A stretch of 64,000 bases of DNA, taken from NCBI GenBank assembly GCA_003389325.1, contig QQVE01000005.1, positions 62,001 to 126,000 of the forward strand. Direction: 5' to 3'. Shown here piece by piece: positions 43,361 to 53,099 of the stretch. The position numbers and the translations under genes were made by a program. The first letter of the stretch is position 1. Every line of letters starts with the position of its first letter. Origin of the DNA: Planctomycetota bacterium (GTDB lineage: Bacteria; Planctomycetota; Planctomycetia; Pirellulales; PALSA-1355). Below the pieces are notes generated by a model. That model was not told the DNA's origin. It saw nothing but the letters and a program-made list of their open reading frames with translations, and searched no databases.

Positions 43361-43588
43361 ATGGCCCAAAAGCAAAAAGAAGAGGCGCTCGAAGTCGAGG
43401 GCGTCGTCACCCAGGCCCTGGCCAACACGCGATTTCGCGTGCAATTGGACGGCGGCCACAACGTTATCGCTCACGTGGCGGGAAAGATGCGAAAGCACTT
43501 TATCCGCATCGTGCCCGGCGATCGGGTACGTGTCGAGCTATCGCCCTATGATCTGACCAAGGGCCGCATCACGTTCCGCGAACGCTAG
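43361..43588 (+). CDS. infA: Translation initiation factor IF-1
   Basis: 75 residues, ATG 43361 with GGAGG five bases upstream. An S1/OB-fold protein: [46 protein letters not shown], followed by [18 protein letters not shown], which is nearly the universal IF-1 ending. IF-1 binds the ribosomal A site during initiation. It is not near ribosomal protein genes as it is in many bacteria. Confidence 0.97.
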   Translation: MAQKQKEEALEVEGVVTQALANTRFRVQLDGGHNVIAHVAGKMRKHFIRIVPGDRVRVELSPYDLTKGRITFRER

Positions 43589-43980
43589 TCTCGCGGCACC
43601 TTCTTTCGGTCCTAGCTAGTACAACTGGCACTCTGCGGGGAAGCTGCGCGCGCTGCAAACCCTGACCAGGTGGGGGGCTCGCATTAGGCGATTTTCGACG
43701 GCCCCGGGCGCAGGAGGACGCGCGGCTCGTTGGCCCCTGTTTTCTAGGGGTTTCTCAACAGTCGTTCCTAGGCGCGCAGCAGCGCATAACCTACGATTTA
43801 GTCTCGCCGTCAAGGATTTTGGGCCGGTCTGCACACGGTGAACTGTTCGCCCATTTTGCGCCGACCGCAAACTCTCAAAACTCACCGCCCGCCGAATGGG
43901 TATAAGCCGCAGGAGCCGCGCGGTGTGGCGTTTGGTCTGCGTCTGGCTTCGCACAAACGAGTCACTCAGGAGATACGAAC
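43589..43980. other. 392-base intergenic region upstream of a secreted protein
   Basis: No gene. A small hairpin CCCCT-GTTTTCT-AGGGG (43734-43750) followed by TTTCTC could be a weak terminator for infA. TATAAG (43901-43906) is a possible -10 for the following gene, without a good -35. AGGAGA at 43967-43973 is the ribosome binding site of the GTG at 43981. Confidence 0.45.
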
Positions 43981-45675
43981 GTGAAACATCTGCTACTTCC
44001 CCTGCTGGCTGCCGCGGCCGTCGTGCTACCCGCCGCGCGCTGTTCGGCTCAAGACGAATCCGGCACTAAGCCGGTAGCCGTGTTGGCAATCGCCAGCTAC
44101 GACCGGCTGATGACCGACATTGCGTTCATCGGCAATCTGGCCGGCAGTCCCGACCTCGATAAGAACATCGAGGGCATGATCCAACTCTTCACGCAGGGCC
44201 AGGGCCTGGCCGGGCTCGACAAGACGCGCCCGCTCGGCGTGACCCTGGCGACCGACGGCGTCAGCTTTCAGCCGTTGATCGTGCTGCCCGTGACCGACCT
44301 GCAACAGTTGCTGGCGGCGCTGGAAGGTCTGGTCGGCGTGGCGCAAGACGCCGGCGACGGGGTCTTCGAGCTTGACGTGTTCAATCAGAAGATCTTCGTC
44401 AAGGAAGAGAACAAGTGGGCTTACCTGTCCACGTCGCCCGAGATCCTGGGCGATCTGCCCCAGGACGGCGGCGACCTGTTCGACGGACTGGAGAAGAAGT
44501 ACGACATCGCCGGCCGCCTGCATGTGCAGAACGTGCCGGAAGTTTTCCGCACGATGCTCATCGACCAGCTTCGCATCGGCGTCGAGCAGGGGCTCAGCCG
44601 TCAGAGCGGCGAAAGCGACGAGGCCTTTGAGGCCCGCCGCGAGATGGTCGAAGCTCAAATGGAGCAACTGACCGACGCCATCAACGAGCTCGAGCAGCTC
44701 ACGCTGGGCCTGGCGCTGGATCCGAACGCGAAAACGGCTCAACTCGACCTGTCGTTCGCGGCGCTGGAAGGCACCGATTCGGCCAAGGCCTTTGCCAAGG
44801 CCAAGCCGACCTCGGCTTCGAGCTTCGCCGGGTTCCTGGTTCCCGATGCCGCGGCTTCGCTGAATCTGACCACGGAGCTGGCCGAGAGCGATGCCGAGCA
44901 GTTCGTAGCCGGCCTGGATGCGGTTCGCACGCAGGCCCTGCAGCAGATCGAAGGCGAAGACCGGCTGCCGGACGAGGCCTCGAAGAAGCTGGCCACGGAA
45001 ATGGTCAACCAGGTGTTCGACGCCATTCGGGCCACGTTCGAGAGCGGCAAGGTCGACGCCGCCGCGACGCTTGACGTCAGCGACGAAAAGATGGCCCTGG
45101 CCGTGGGCGCCTACGTGGCCGATCCGCAGTCGCTGGACGAAGCGCTTAAGAAGTTCGCCAAGCTGATGGCCGACGAGCCGGACTTTCCCGATATCAAGTT
45201 CGACGCCGACAAGCACGACGGCGTCGTGTTCCACACGGCGAGCATTCCCGTGCCGCAGGACCAGAAGATCGCCAAGGTGCTGGGCGAGAATCTCGACGTG
45301 GCGGTCGGTATCGGCGAGAAGAGCGTCTACCTGGCGCTGGGCACCGACAGCCTCGAGATGACCAAGAAGCTGATCGACGGCTCGAAGACGGCCGCCGACA
45401 AGCAGCTTCCTCCGTTTCAGTTGACCGTCTCGCTGGGCCCAGTCTTCGAGTTTGCCTCGGCCCTGCAGGACGACGGCGACGGGGAGAGCAACGTCAAGAT
45501 GATGGCCGCCGAACTGGCCAAGTCGCCGGGTAAAGACCACGTACGGCTGGAGTACATTCCTGAGTCGAGCGGTGCCACGATCCGCGTCACGGCCGAGGAG
45601 GGCGCGCTGAAGTTGCTCGGCTCGCTGCTGAAGAATGCCCAGGCCAGCGGCGCACTGCCCGGCTTCGGGCCGTAG
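43981..45675 (+). CDS. Secreted protein of unknown function, planctomycete type
   Basis: 564 residues; GTG start with AGGAGAT upstream. A cleavable signal peptide is evident (MKHLLLPLLAAAAVVLPAA, then RCSAQ). The mature part shows two similar halves: ASYDRLMTDIAFIGNLAGSP, PLGVTLATDGVSFQPLIVLP near the start and, later, DVAVGIGEKSVYLALGTDSL with long charged helices between (RREMVEAQMEQLTDAINELE). This is the look of a family of large secreted planctomycete proteins of unknown role. No catalytic motif is visible. A good terminator follows 55 bases after the stop. Confidence 0.78.
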   Translation: MKHLLLPLLAAAAVVLPAARCSAQDESGTKPVAVLAIASYDRLMTDIAFIGNLAGSPDLDKNIEGMIQLFTQGQGLAGLDKTRPLGVTLATDGVSFQPLIVLPVTDLQQLLAALEGLVGVAQDAGDGVFELDVFNQKIFVKEENKWAYLSTSPEILGDLPQDGGDLFDGLEKKYDIAGRLHVQNVPEVFRTMLIDQLRIGVEQGLSRQSGESDEAFEARREMVEAQMEQLTDAINELEQLTLGLALDPNAKTAQLDLSFAALEGTDSAKAFAKAKPTSASSFAGFLVPDAAASLNLTTELAESDAEQFVAGLDAVRTQALQQIEGEDRLPDEASKKLATEMVNQVFDAIRATFESGKVDAAATLDVSDEKMALAVGAYVADPQSLDEALKKFAKLMADEPDFPDIKFDADKHDGVVFHTASIPVPQDQKIAKVLGENLDVAVGIGEKSVYLALGTDSLEMTKKLIDGSKTAADKQLPPFQLTVSLGPVFEFASALQDDGDGESNVKMMAAELAKSPGKDHVRLEYIPESSGATIRVTAEEGALKLLGSLLKNAQASGALPGFGP

Positions 45676-45729
45676 CTTCGTTCGTCCCACGGCTTTGCGA
45701 TTTGTGGGGCATGCAATCTGAACGCCTTG

Positions 45730-45770
45730 AGCGGCACCGTTCCAACTCGGTAGCGGTGCCGCTTATTATT
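45730..45770 (+). terminator. Intrinsic terminator after the secreted-protein gene
   Basis: A perfect 10-bp stem AGCGGCACCG (45730-45739) with CGGTGCCGCT (45754-45763), 14-base loop, then TATTATT (45764-45770). It lies 55 bases after the stop at 45675, on the plus strand. Confidence 0.75.
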
Positions 45771-45932
45771 GCGCGTCTGGGTTCCGGCTGGGGGATCTGG
45801 GCGGGTTGTTGCGACCCCCACGAGGCCCAACTAGTATGAAACGGCCGCGCGGCCGCAGGTGGCGGTTCGGCTTGCGCGCCATGTCGATGGCGCAACAACG
45901 CGGCAGTCACTCAAACGGAACTGAGTAGGGCC

Positions 45933-48900
45933 ATGATCTCTCCCGGTCGAACCACTCGTAAGCGGCGCGACGCGCGCCGGTCAGGCGCTATGCGGCATCA
46001 CCTCCAGGCTGGGCGTTACCGATCCCCGCTGCTCGAAACGCTCGAGGATCGAAGACTGCTCACCGCCAGCTACGTCTACCAGCAACCCTTCGCGGGCGGC
46101 TACTTGATGCGGACCGAATCCGAGTCGTTGCCCCTGTTGACCGGGACCGCGGGAATAACGACCAACCAGACCGGCAGTTTCGATATCCAGTTGCAGAAAA
46201 GCCCGGCGCTGTTGGCCAATCCGGAAGCTTCGGCCGCCTTTGACATGGCTGCCGAGTTCTTGGAGGCGATCTTTTTCGATCCGGTGACGATCGTCGTCGA
46301 CGCGGACGTCAGTCTCTTGCCTCCGGGCGTGATCGGGGCGACCAGCTCGGTCGACGTCTCGATTGGCTACGACGAGTTGCGCGATCTGTTGATCGCCGAC
46401 GCCGATGAAGACGAAACGCTTCCGGCGCAGCTCCCCACGTTGGCCCAAGCGCAAGTGGAACTGCCCGACGACGGCGGGACTCCGTTTACGTTGCTCGGGG
46501 CCGAGGCGAACCGCGCCACGCTCAAGGCGCTGGGCGTTCCCGAGAACACGCTGCCGGGTCCGCAGTCGCAGTACAACCCGTCGTTGATACGCGACATGTC
46601 CATGGCCTTCAGCACGGCCTTTACGTTCGACTTCGATCCGACCGACGGCATCACCCCCGGCATGACCGACTTTGTCGGCGTGGCGATTCACGAGATCTGT
46701 CACGGGTTGGGCTTCGTCAGCACGGTCGACTACGTCGATTTCGCCTTGGGCAATACGGCTGTCCCGCGAGGCCTCGAAGTCAATCCGCTCGACTTGTTCC
46801 GTTTGCGTCCCGGGGCCGGAGGCGACGACTTCACGGGCAGTCCGCGCGTGCTGACGACTGAGGGCGACGCGGTCTTCTATGACGGTGTCTACAACCCGGT
46901 CGGATTCAATATTCCCGGACTCACGCAGGGCGATATTCCGATGTCGACCGGGTCGTCGACGGGCGACGGTTGGCAGGCCAGCCACTGGAAGAACGACGAC
47001 ATCACCGGCGTTACGATCGGCATCATGGATCCGACCGCCGGCGGTGGACAGTTGCTCGTGTTTTCGCCGGCGGACTTGCGGGCTTTCGGACTGATCGGCT
47101 ACGACCTGACCGAACCGATACCGCCCTTGGAATTGAACGTGCTGGGCGATGCCGTGCTTGAGGGGGACGAGGGCACGACGGAGCTCGTGTTTACGATCGA
47201 GGCCACGAACGACACGACCGAATCTTACACGGTCGAATATGCCACCGTCGACGTGACGGCCACGGCCGGAGTCGACTACTTGCCCGTCTCGGGGACTCTG
47301 ACTTTCACACCCGAGGGTCCGCTGGTGCAAACGGTGACCGTTTCGGTCATCGGCGAACTGCTGGTCGAGGACAACGAGAGCTTTCTGTTGCGACTGAGCA
47401 ATCCCACCGATCCGGCCGGTTTGGGCATCGGCGAGGCGGCCGGTGTGATCCTCAACGACGACATCGAGGTATCGATCGGTGACGCATCGGTAACCGAAGG
47501 GCCCGTCGGCACGCGGCTGGCGGTGTTCACGGTGACGGTGCTCGGCGGGGTGGGGCAGCCGGTGACGGTGTACTACAGCACGCTGAACGATTCGGCGACC
47601 AGTGCCAGCGATTATCTTCCGCAAGCCGGGACCTTGAACTTCTCGCCGCAAGTGACTACGGCCACAATCAGCGTGACGGTTCTGGGCGACACGCTCAATG
47701 AAGGCACCGAGACATTCTTCGTGTTGCTCAGCCGCATCGAAGGAGCACGGCTGGGCAAAGCGGTCGGCGTGGGCACGATCTTCGACGACGATCCGCAGCC
47801 GTTCCTGTACGTCAACGACGTGTACCTGACGACCACCTCGGCGGGCGTGCTGGCAGCAGAGTTTACCGTGGCGCTGGACACGCCCAGCGGCCGGCAAGTG
47901 ACCGTGCCGTACGCCACCTCCGACGGGACGGCGCAGGCCGGAGTCGACTACGCGGCCCAAAGCGGCGTGGTCACCTTCGCCCCCGGGGTGACGGCGATGC
48001 CGGTGATGGTGCCCGTTTCCACCAGCGCCACGCCCTCGGCCAACAAGCGCTTCTATCTCAACCTGTCCTCCACCGCGACTGCCAGGCTCGGCGACCCGCA
48101 GGGCGCCGGCACGATCGTGTTTGCCGACCATCCCGCCGGCGAATACGTGATGGACAACGGCGACACGGGGCATTCCCACACCGGCACGTGGACGGGTGTG
48201 ACCAACACGCTGGCCTCGGGCTTGGACTACGACTACGCGACGCCCGGCGACGGCAGCGGCACTTCGAGTTGGAGTTTTACGGCGATCCCCAACGGATCGT
48301 ACGAGGTCTTCGCCCGTTGGGTTCCCTTTGGCAATCGAGCCACCAACGCGCCCTACACGATCTACGATCGGAACACGCCGCTGGGTACCGTGGCGGTGAA
48401 CCAGCAGGCGGCCCCCTCGGACGATCTTTCCAACGGCCAGTTCTGGCACAGCCTGGGAACGTTTGCCACGACGAGTCATTCGCTGACGGTGAAATTGAGC
48501 AACGCGGCCAACGGCTACGTGATCGCCGACGCCGTGCGTATTCTGGCCGGCGGCGTGGGCGCGCAAGTGCCCGAGATGGACGTGGCGGCGAAGGACCGAT
48601 CGATTTCCACCGGAGACGTGACTCCCGCCACGCTCGACGGCACGGACTTCGGCACGGTACCGTCGCTGGGTGTGTCGATCACGCAGGAGTTCACGATCAC
48701 GAATAATGGCAACGCGCCTTTGAACCTGACGGGCAATCCACCGGTCGTCGTGACGGGGCCGCAGGCCTCGGACTTCACGGTCGTTCGTCAGCCCGCGGCG
48801 GTGGTGGCCCCTGGCGCGAAGACCACTTTCGAAGTCAAGTTCCGTCCCACCGGAGACGGCGTGCGCCAGGCGGTGATCTCCATCGCGAACAACGATACGA

Positions 48901-49481
48901 GCGAGAACCCCTATGCATTCGTCGTGCAGGGTTCGCTCAGCGGTGCGGTGCCGCAGCCCTTGCTGCAGAACGCGGCGCTGCCTCAGGACGTCAATGACGA
49001 CGGCCGCGTATCGGCCAACGACGCGTTGATCCTGATCAATCACCTGCTATCGGGTCCGACGGCCGCCCCGCAGGCTGCGAGCGCGGCGGCGTTAGCGGAG
49101 CCGGCTGGCACGCCCGTGTACTATGTGGACGTCAACGGCGATGGGCGGGTATCGGCAATCGACGCATTAATGGTCATCAACTACCTTCTGTCGCCGCCGC
49201 CCGGTCCCGCGGCTGCGCCGCAGGCTGCGACCGCGGAGGCGGCGCCCCTGTCGTCGGCAGCGGTGGACGAGGCGGTCGTATCGGAGTCTTCCGACGAAGA
49301 GGAGAGCGCGCTGTCGATGCCGTACGACGCCGCGTTACCCGAGGCTCCACCTTCCCGAGTAGAAACTTCCTCGACAACCTGGCTGCTGGAGCCGGAGGAA
49401 ATTGCCACCGAGTCGGATGAATCACCCGATGCCGAAATCGTCGTATACACCGACCTGGAACTGGCTTTCGTCGATGGCTAG
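45933..49481 (+). CDS. Giant secreted metalloprotease-like protein with Calx-beta, golvesin-like and dockerin repeats
   Basis: 1182 residues. A basic start and LLETLEDRRLLTAS (LEDRRLL at 37-43) is the planctomycete LEPR-XLL-type N-terminal signal. Residues 70-390 contain HEICHGLGF (253-261), a zinc metalloprotease motif lacking the usual third His of metzincins (HExxHxxGF), as in the NF038122-type family. Then come three Calx-beta domains (about 401-515, 516-625, 630-735), a golvesin-like domain (736-870), a choice-of-anchor D-like domain (880-1005), two dockerin I motifs (DVNDDGRVSANDALILINHLL at about 1018, DVNGDGRVSAIDALMVINYLL at about 1064) and an acidic tail. It probably acts outside the inner membrane. 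Confidence 0.85.
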   Translation: MISPGRTTRKRRDARRSGAMRHHLQAGRYRSPLLETLEDRRLLTASYVYQQPFAGGYLMRTESESLPLLTGTAGITTNQTGSFDIQLQKSPALLANPEASAAFDMAAEFLEAIFFDPVTIVVDADVSLLPPGVIGATSSVDVSIGYDELRDLLIADADEDETLPAQLPTLAQAQVELPDDGGTPFTLLGAEANRATLKALGVPENTLPGPQSQYNPSLIRDMSMAFSTAFTFDFDPTDGITPGMTDFVGVAIHEICHGLGFVSTVDYVDFALGNTAVPRGLEVNPLDLFRLRPGAGGDDFTGSPRVLTTEGDAVFYDGVYNPVGFNIPGLTQGDIPMSTGSSTGDGWQASHWKNDDITGVTIGIMDPTAGGGQLLVFSPADLRAFGLIGYDLTEPIPPLELNVLGDAVLEGDEGTTELVFTIEATNDTTESYTVEYATVDVTATAGVDYLPVSGTLTFTPEGPLVQTVTVSVIGELLVEDNESFLLRLSNPTDPAGLGIGEAAGVILNDDIEVSIGDASVTEGPVGTRLAVFTVTVLGGVGQPVTVYYSTLNDSATSASDYLPQAGTLNFSPQVTTATISVTVLGDTLNEGTETFFVLLSRIEGARLGKAVGVGTIFDDDPQPFLYVNDVYLTTTSAGVLAAEFTVALDTPSGRQVTVPYATSDGTAQAGVDYAAQSGVVTFAPGVTAMPVMVPVSTSATPSANKRFYLNLSSTATARLGDPQGAGTIVFADHPAGEYVMDNGDTGHSHTGTWTGVTNTLASGLDYDYATPGDGSGTSSWSFTAIPNGSYEVFARWVPFGNRATNAPYTIYDRNTPLGTVAVNQQAAPSDDLSNGQFWHSLGTFATTSHSLTVKLSNAANGYVIADAVRILAGGVGAQVPEMDVAAKDRSISTGDVTPATLDGTDFGTVPSLGVSITQEFTITNNGNAPLNLTGNPPVVVTGPQASDFTVVRQPAAVVAPGAKTTFEVKFRPTGDGVRQAVISIANNDTSENPYAFVVQGSLSGAVPQPLLQNAALPQDVNDDGRVSANDALILINHLLSGPTAAPQAASAAALAEPAGTPVYYVDVNGDGRVSAIDALMVINYLLSPPPGPAAAPQAATAEAAPLSSAAVDEAVVSESSDEEESALSMPYDAALPEAPPSRVETSSTTWLLEPEEIATESDESPDAEIVVYTDLELAFVDG

Positions 49482-49613
49482 ATTGCCTCGCGCTGTCTGT
49501 GTGCTTTCGCTTCGGCTGCGTCTTTGCGGAGCGATGCGGCTCGAACTAGCATGGGCTAGGCCGCAGGGCATCGGCACGCCGGCGGCGTCGTTTGGTGACG
49601 TGGGAGCTGAATC

Positions 49614-52600
49614 ATGATCACGCCTTGGCGTCGACGCCGCAGGAAGACGTACGGTCGAGACGCTTACCGAACGGGGCTCGGTCCCCGGGCGCTGTGGACC
49701 GAAGTCCTCGAAGATCGCCGCATGCTGCACGTGCTTTCGACGGGCTCCGGCGACGGCAGCGTCACGGTCGACGTCGATGGCTACGGTTCGTTCGGCAGCG
49801 CCGTCTTCCTCCTCGGTAGCCAGGGTGCCGTCTACGATCCCATCGGACCGATCGGCCCGGCGAGCACGACGTTCCAATCGGGCGTGGCCGTGCGGCTGGG
49901 GACCATCGGGGAGCGCCAGTTTCTTACCTCGGGCGATATCCTCGGCTCGGGCGGCCTGGAGGCTCCGGTCGTCACGGGCGACTTGACCCAGGCCACGAGC
50001 ACGTACACGGCCAGCAACCTGGAAACCGTGCTGACCCAGACCGTCTCTCCGCTCTTGAATGCGGACAATGTTCAGACCGGTTCGATTCTCGTCCAGAGCT
50101 ACGCCATCACGAACATCGGCAGCGCGGCCGTCGACCTCGAGGTTGTACGCTACATCGACGGCGACTTGTTGTTCGACGGCACGCTCGTGGACGGCGGCGG
50201 CCGGTTGTTGTTGCCTGCCGAGTTCTTGTTCGAGACCGACGCCGGCGGCTCCGGGGCTACCGACACGACCTTTCTCGGCATCGACGCCACTGGCGGCACC
50301 ATCCCGACCGTGGGGCGATTCGAGGTCGATTCGTTCGCTGGGCTGGGAACGCGCATCATCGAAGGCGCGGCGCTGGACGACATCATTACAGGTGACTCGG
50401 ATGGCGACGGGTTCGTCGACGCAGGCGCGGAGTACGATATCACCCTCGCGTTTCGAAACATCATCAGCCTGGCTCCCGGCGAATCGGGAACCTACGTCAC
50501 GCGCACCGTGTTCGGGTCGGGAGCGCCGGAAGATATTCCCGTTAACGATCCCAAGATCACGGTCGAAGACATCGCCCAGCTCGAAGGCAACTCCGGACTG
50601 ACGAACTTCGTGTTCCATATCGAGCTGATCGAATCCACCAGCGCGCCCGTCATTGTCACCTACGCGACCGAGGACGACACGGCCACTTCGCCGGGCGACT
50701 ACCTGTCGCAGACCGGCACCGTGACCTTCCTGCCGGGAGGGCCCGAATCGCTATCGATCACGATTCCCGTCGTCGGCGACGCCGTCGTCGAGCCCGACGA
50801 ATCGTTTCGTGTGCTGTTCACCGACATGGTCGGCGGCGGTAGCACGGAATCGACGGCCGTGGCCACGATTTTAAACGACGACGTGGAACTCTCGATCGGC
50901 GACGTGACGTTGGTTGAGGGCAACGGCGGGACCAAGGACGCCGTGTTCACCATTCTGGCACAGGGGGGCGTCAACACCTTCGTCAGCATCAACTATACGA
51001 CCGTGTCCAACACGGCCGTGGCCCCCGGCGACTTCACCGCCAAGAGCGGAGTCGTGCACCTCATGCCGGGCAGCAGCTCGGCGACGATTCGAGTGCCCGT
51101 CGTCGGCGACAACCTCAACGAGGACACCGAAACCTTCTGGGTCGTGTTGACCAGCGCGCAGGGGGCACGGATCAACCGGTCGACGGGGGTCGCCACGATC
51201 CTCGACGACGATCCGCTTCCGAACCTCTACGTGAGCGACGTGGTGGTGACCACCACAGGCGCCGGCTCGTACACGGCCGAATTCGCCGTGGCCCTCGACC
51301 GGGCCAGCGGGCGACGGGTTTCTGTCGAATACACCACCGACGACGGCACTGCCACGGCGGGTGTGCAGTACGAAGCGCGCAGCGGCGTGGTCGTCTTCGA
51401 ACCGGGACAGAACACGCGAATCGTATCCGTGCCCGTCATGACCGACGGGGTGTTTGCGGAGAACCGCAACTTTTACTTCAATCTGACGTTGGCGACGCAC
51501 GCCCGCACGATCGATCCACAGGGCCGGGCAACGATCGTCTATGCGCCCGACACGCTGGGCGAATACATCATGGACGACAACGACGCCGGCTACAGCAAGA
51601 CCGGCAACTGGACCAACGTGACCAACACGCTGGCCTACCATCTCGACTACGAGTATGCCCCGGCCGGCAACGGCAACTCGACGGCGACGTGGAACTTCGT
51701 GGGCATTCCCAATGCTTCGTACGAGGTGTTCGCCCGGTGGAGCGCGTTCGGCAACCGTGCCACGAATGCGCCCTTCACGATGCTCGACGATGGCGTGCCG
51801 GTGGGCACGGTGTCGGTGAACCAGCAATTGCCCCCCACGGGCGAATACTCCGACGGGATCTACTGGCAGAGCCTCGGCACGTTTCCCACCACGACCAACA
51901 ACTTCGCCGTGCGCCTGACCAACAATGCCAACGGCTACGTCGTGGCCGACGCCGTGCGGATCGTCGCGGGTGGAATCGCACCGCAAGAACCCGAGATGGA
52001 CGTTGCCGGGTTGTATCGATCGATCATCACAGGCGACACGTCGCCGACGACCAACGACGGCACCGACTTCGGCTTCGTGCCGCAATGGACCGACTCGTCC
52101 GTGCATACCTTTGAGATCACGAACAACGGCAACGCCGATCTCCACTTAACGGGCGTGCCGCGCGTGAGCGTTTTGGGCCAACACGCGTCCGATTTTCTGG
52201 TGATGTCGCAGCCCGACTCGGTCGTGATGCCCGGCCGCTCGACTTCGTTCGACGTGCTGTTTCAGCCCGGCGGCACGGGCCTGCGAACGGCCATGCTGTC
52301 GATCGCCAACACTGACGACACCGAGCACCCCTATGTGTTCATGGTGCAGGGCACGGGCGTTGGCCCGGCGCCGCTTGCGCACAATGCCGCTTTGCCTCAG
52401 GACGTCAACGGCGACGAACGCGTATCGGCGCGCGACGCATTGATCCTCATCAACCACTTGTTAACGCCTCAAACGGCATCGCCGCAGGCGGCGGTCGCGG
52501 AGGCGGCCGACCTGCAAGTGGCCGCCGAACCGGTCTACTACGTGGACGTCAACCACGACGGTCGGGTATCTGCGGTCGACGCGTTGATGGTGATCAACTA

Positions 52601-52895
52601 TCTTCTGAGCGGCCCACAGCAATCGCAGCAAACCGCAGCGCCGGCAACAGCCGAGCCGCTGGCGGCCGCCGAAGTCGACAACGCGATCGTGCTGCTCGAC
52701 GATACCGGCGACGCCTCGGAAGAACCGCGGCAGCGCGTCGAGCCCGTCGCGCAGCCGGTGGTCGACGTACGGACCGCGAAAGAGCGATCCGCCGCGCTGC
52801 TCACGGCGCAACGCGTGGAAGCGGCCATGGCCGCCCCACAGGGCGAGGGCGAATCGGAGGAGTCCGAGTTCGATTCGGAACTGCCGGAGCTGTGA
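49614..52895 (+). CDS. Giant secreted protein, tandem paralogue with different N-terminal domain
   Basis: 1093 residues. Signal-like start with LEDRRML (32-38). The N-terminal domain (about 40-310; DGSVTVDVDGYGSFGSAVF, GSGGLEAPVVTGDL) has no metalloprotease motif. The rest matches the upstream protein in order: three Calx-beta domains (313-640), golvesin-like domain (650-783; EYIMDDNDAGYSKTGNWTNV), choice-of-anchor D-like domain, two dockerin motifs (DVNGDERVSARDALILINHLL, DVNHDGRVSAVDALMVINYLL) and an acidic tail. The 130-base gap to the upstream gene suggests co-transcription. The pair looks like a tandem duplication followed by replacement of the N-terminal domain. Confidence 0.85.
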   Translation: MITPWRRRRRKTYGRDAYRTGLGPRALWTEVLEDRRMLHVLSTGSGDGSVTVDVDGYGSFGSAVFLLGSQGAVYDPIGPIGPASTTFQSGVAVRLGTIGERQFLTSGDILGSGGLEAPVVTGDLTQATSTYTASNLETVLTQTVSPLLNADNVQTGSILVQSYAITNIGSAAVDLEVVRYIDGDLLFDGTLVDGGGRLLLPAEFLFETDAGGSGATDTTFLGIDATGGTIPTVGRFEVDSFAGLGTRIIEGAALDDIITGDSDGDGFVDAGAEYDITLAFRNIISLAPGESGTYVTRTVFGSGAPEDIPVNDPKITVEDIAQLEGNSGLTNFVFHIELIESTSAPVIVTYATEDDTATSPGDYLSQTGTVTFLPGGPESLSITIPVVGDAVVEPDESFRVLFTDMVGGGSTESTAVATILNDDVELSIGDVTLVEGNGGTKDAVFTILAQGGVNTFVSINYTTVSNTAVAPGDFTAKSGVVHLMPGSSSATIRVPVVGDNLNEDTETFWVVLTSAQGARINRSTGVATILDDDPLPNLYVSDVVVTTTGAGSYTAEFAVALDRASGRRVSVEYTTDDGTATAGVQYEARSGVVVFEPGQNTRIVSVPVMTDGVFAENRNFYFNLTLATHARTIDPQGRATIVYAPDTLGEYIMDDNDAGYSKTGNWTNVTNTLAYHLDYEYAPAGNGNSTATWNFVGIPNASYEVFARWSAFGNRATNAPFTMLDDGVPVGTVSVNQQLPPTGEYSDGIYWQSLGTFPTTTNNFAVRLTNNANGYVVADAVRIVAGGIAPQEPEMDVAGLYRSIITGDTSPTTNDGTDFGFVPQWTDSSVHTFEITNNGNADLHLTGVPRVSVLGQHASDFLVMSQPDSVVMPGRSTSFDVLFQPGGTGLRTAMLSIANTDDTEHPYVFMVQGTGVGPAPLAHNAALPQDVNGDERVSARDALILINHLLTPQTASPQAAVAEAADLQVAAEPVYYVDVNHDGRVSAVDALMVINYLLSGPQQSQQTAAPATAEPLAAAEVDNAIVLLDDTGDASEEPRQRVEPVAQPVVDVRTAKERSAALLTAQRVEAAMAAPQGEGESEESEFDSELPEL

Positions 52896-53099
52896 GCGAA
52901 CCTCACGGCTCGGCGGGACGTCTAAGGGGGTGCAAGGCGGGGCTTCGGGCGCTGGCCAGCGGCGGCACGCCGTCGCCGGTGGCTCCGGCCAAACGGTCAC
53001 GGCTGGCCACTTCTCGCGGCGTCGGTCATCGGCTAACCTGACCGGTCTCGCGCCGACCGTGCGCGAGGTTCACCCGAACAGTTCCAGCGAAAGATCGAT

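Noticed and set aside
45981..49043. 1020-residue minus-strand frame opposite the first giant surface protein
   Set aside because: It mirrors the repeats of the real gene and is rich in Arg, His and Gly; no domain is recognisable.
46700..52700. Calx-beta repeats as DNA-level tandem repeats
   Set aside because: Similarity is at the protein-domain level; the nucleotide sequences of the repeats differ too much to call a DNA repeat.
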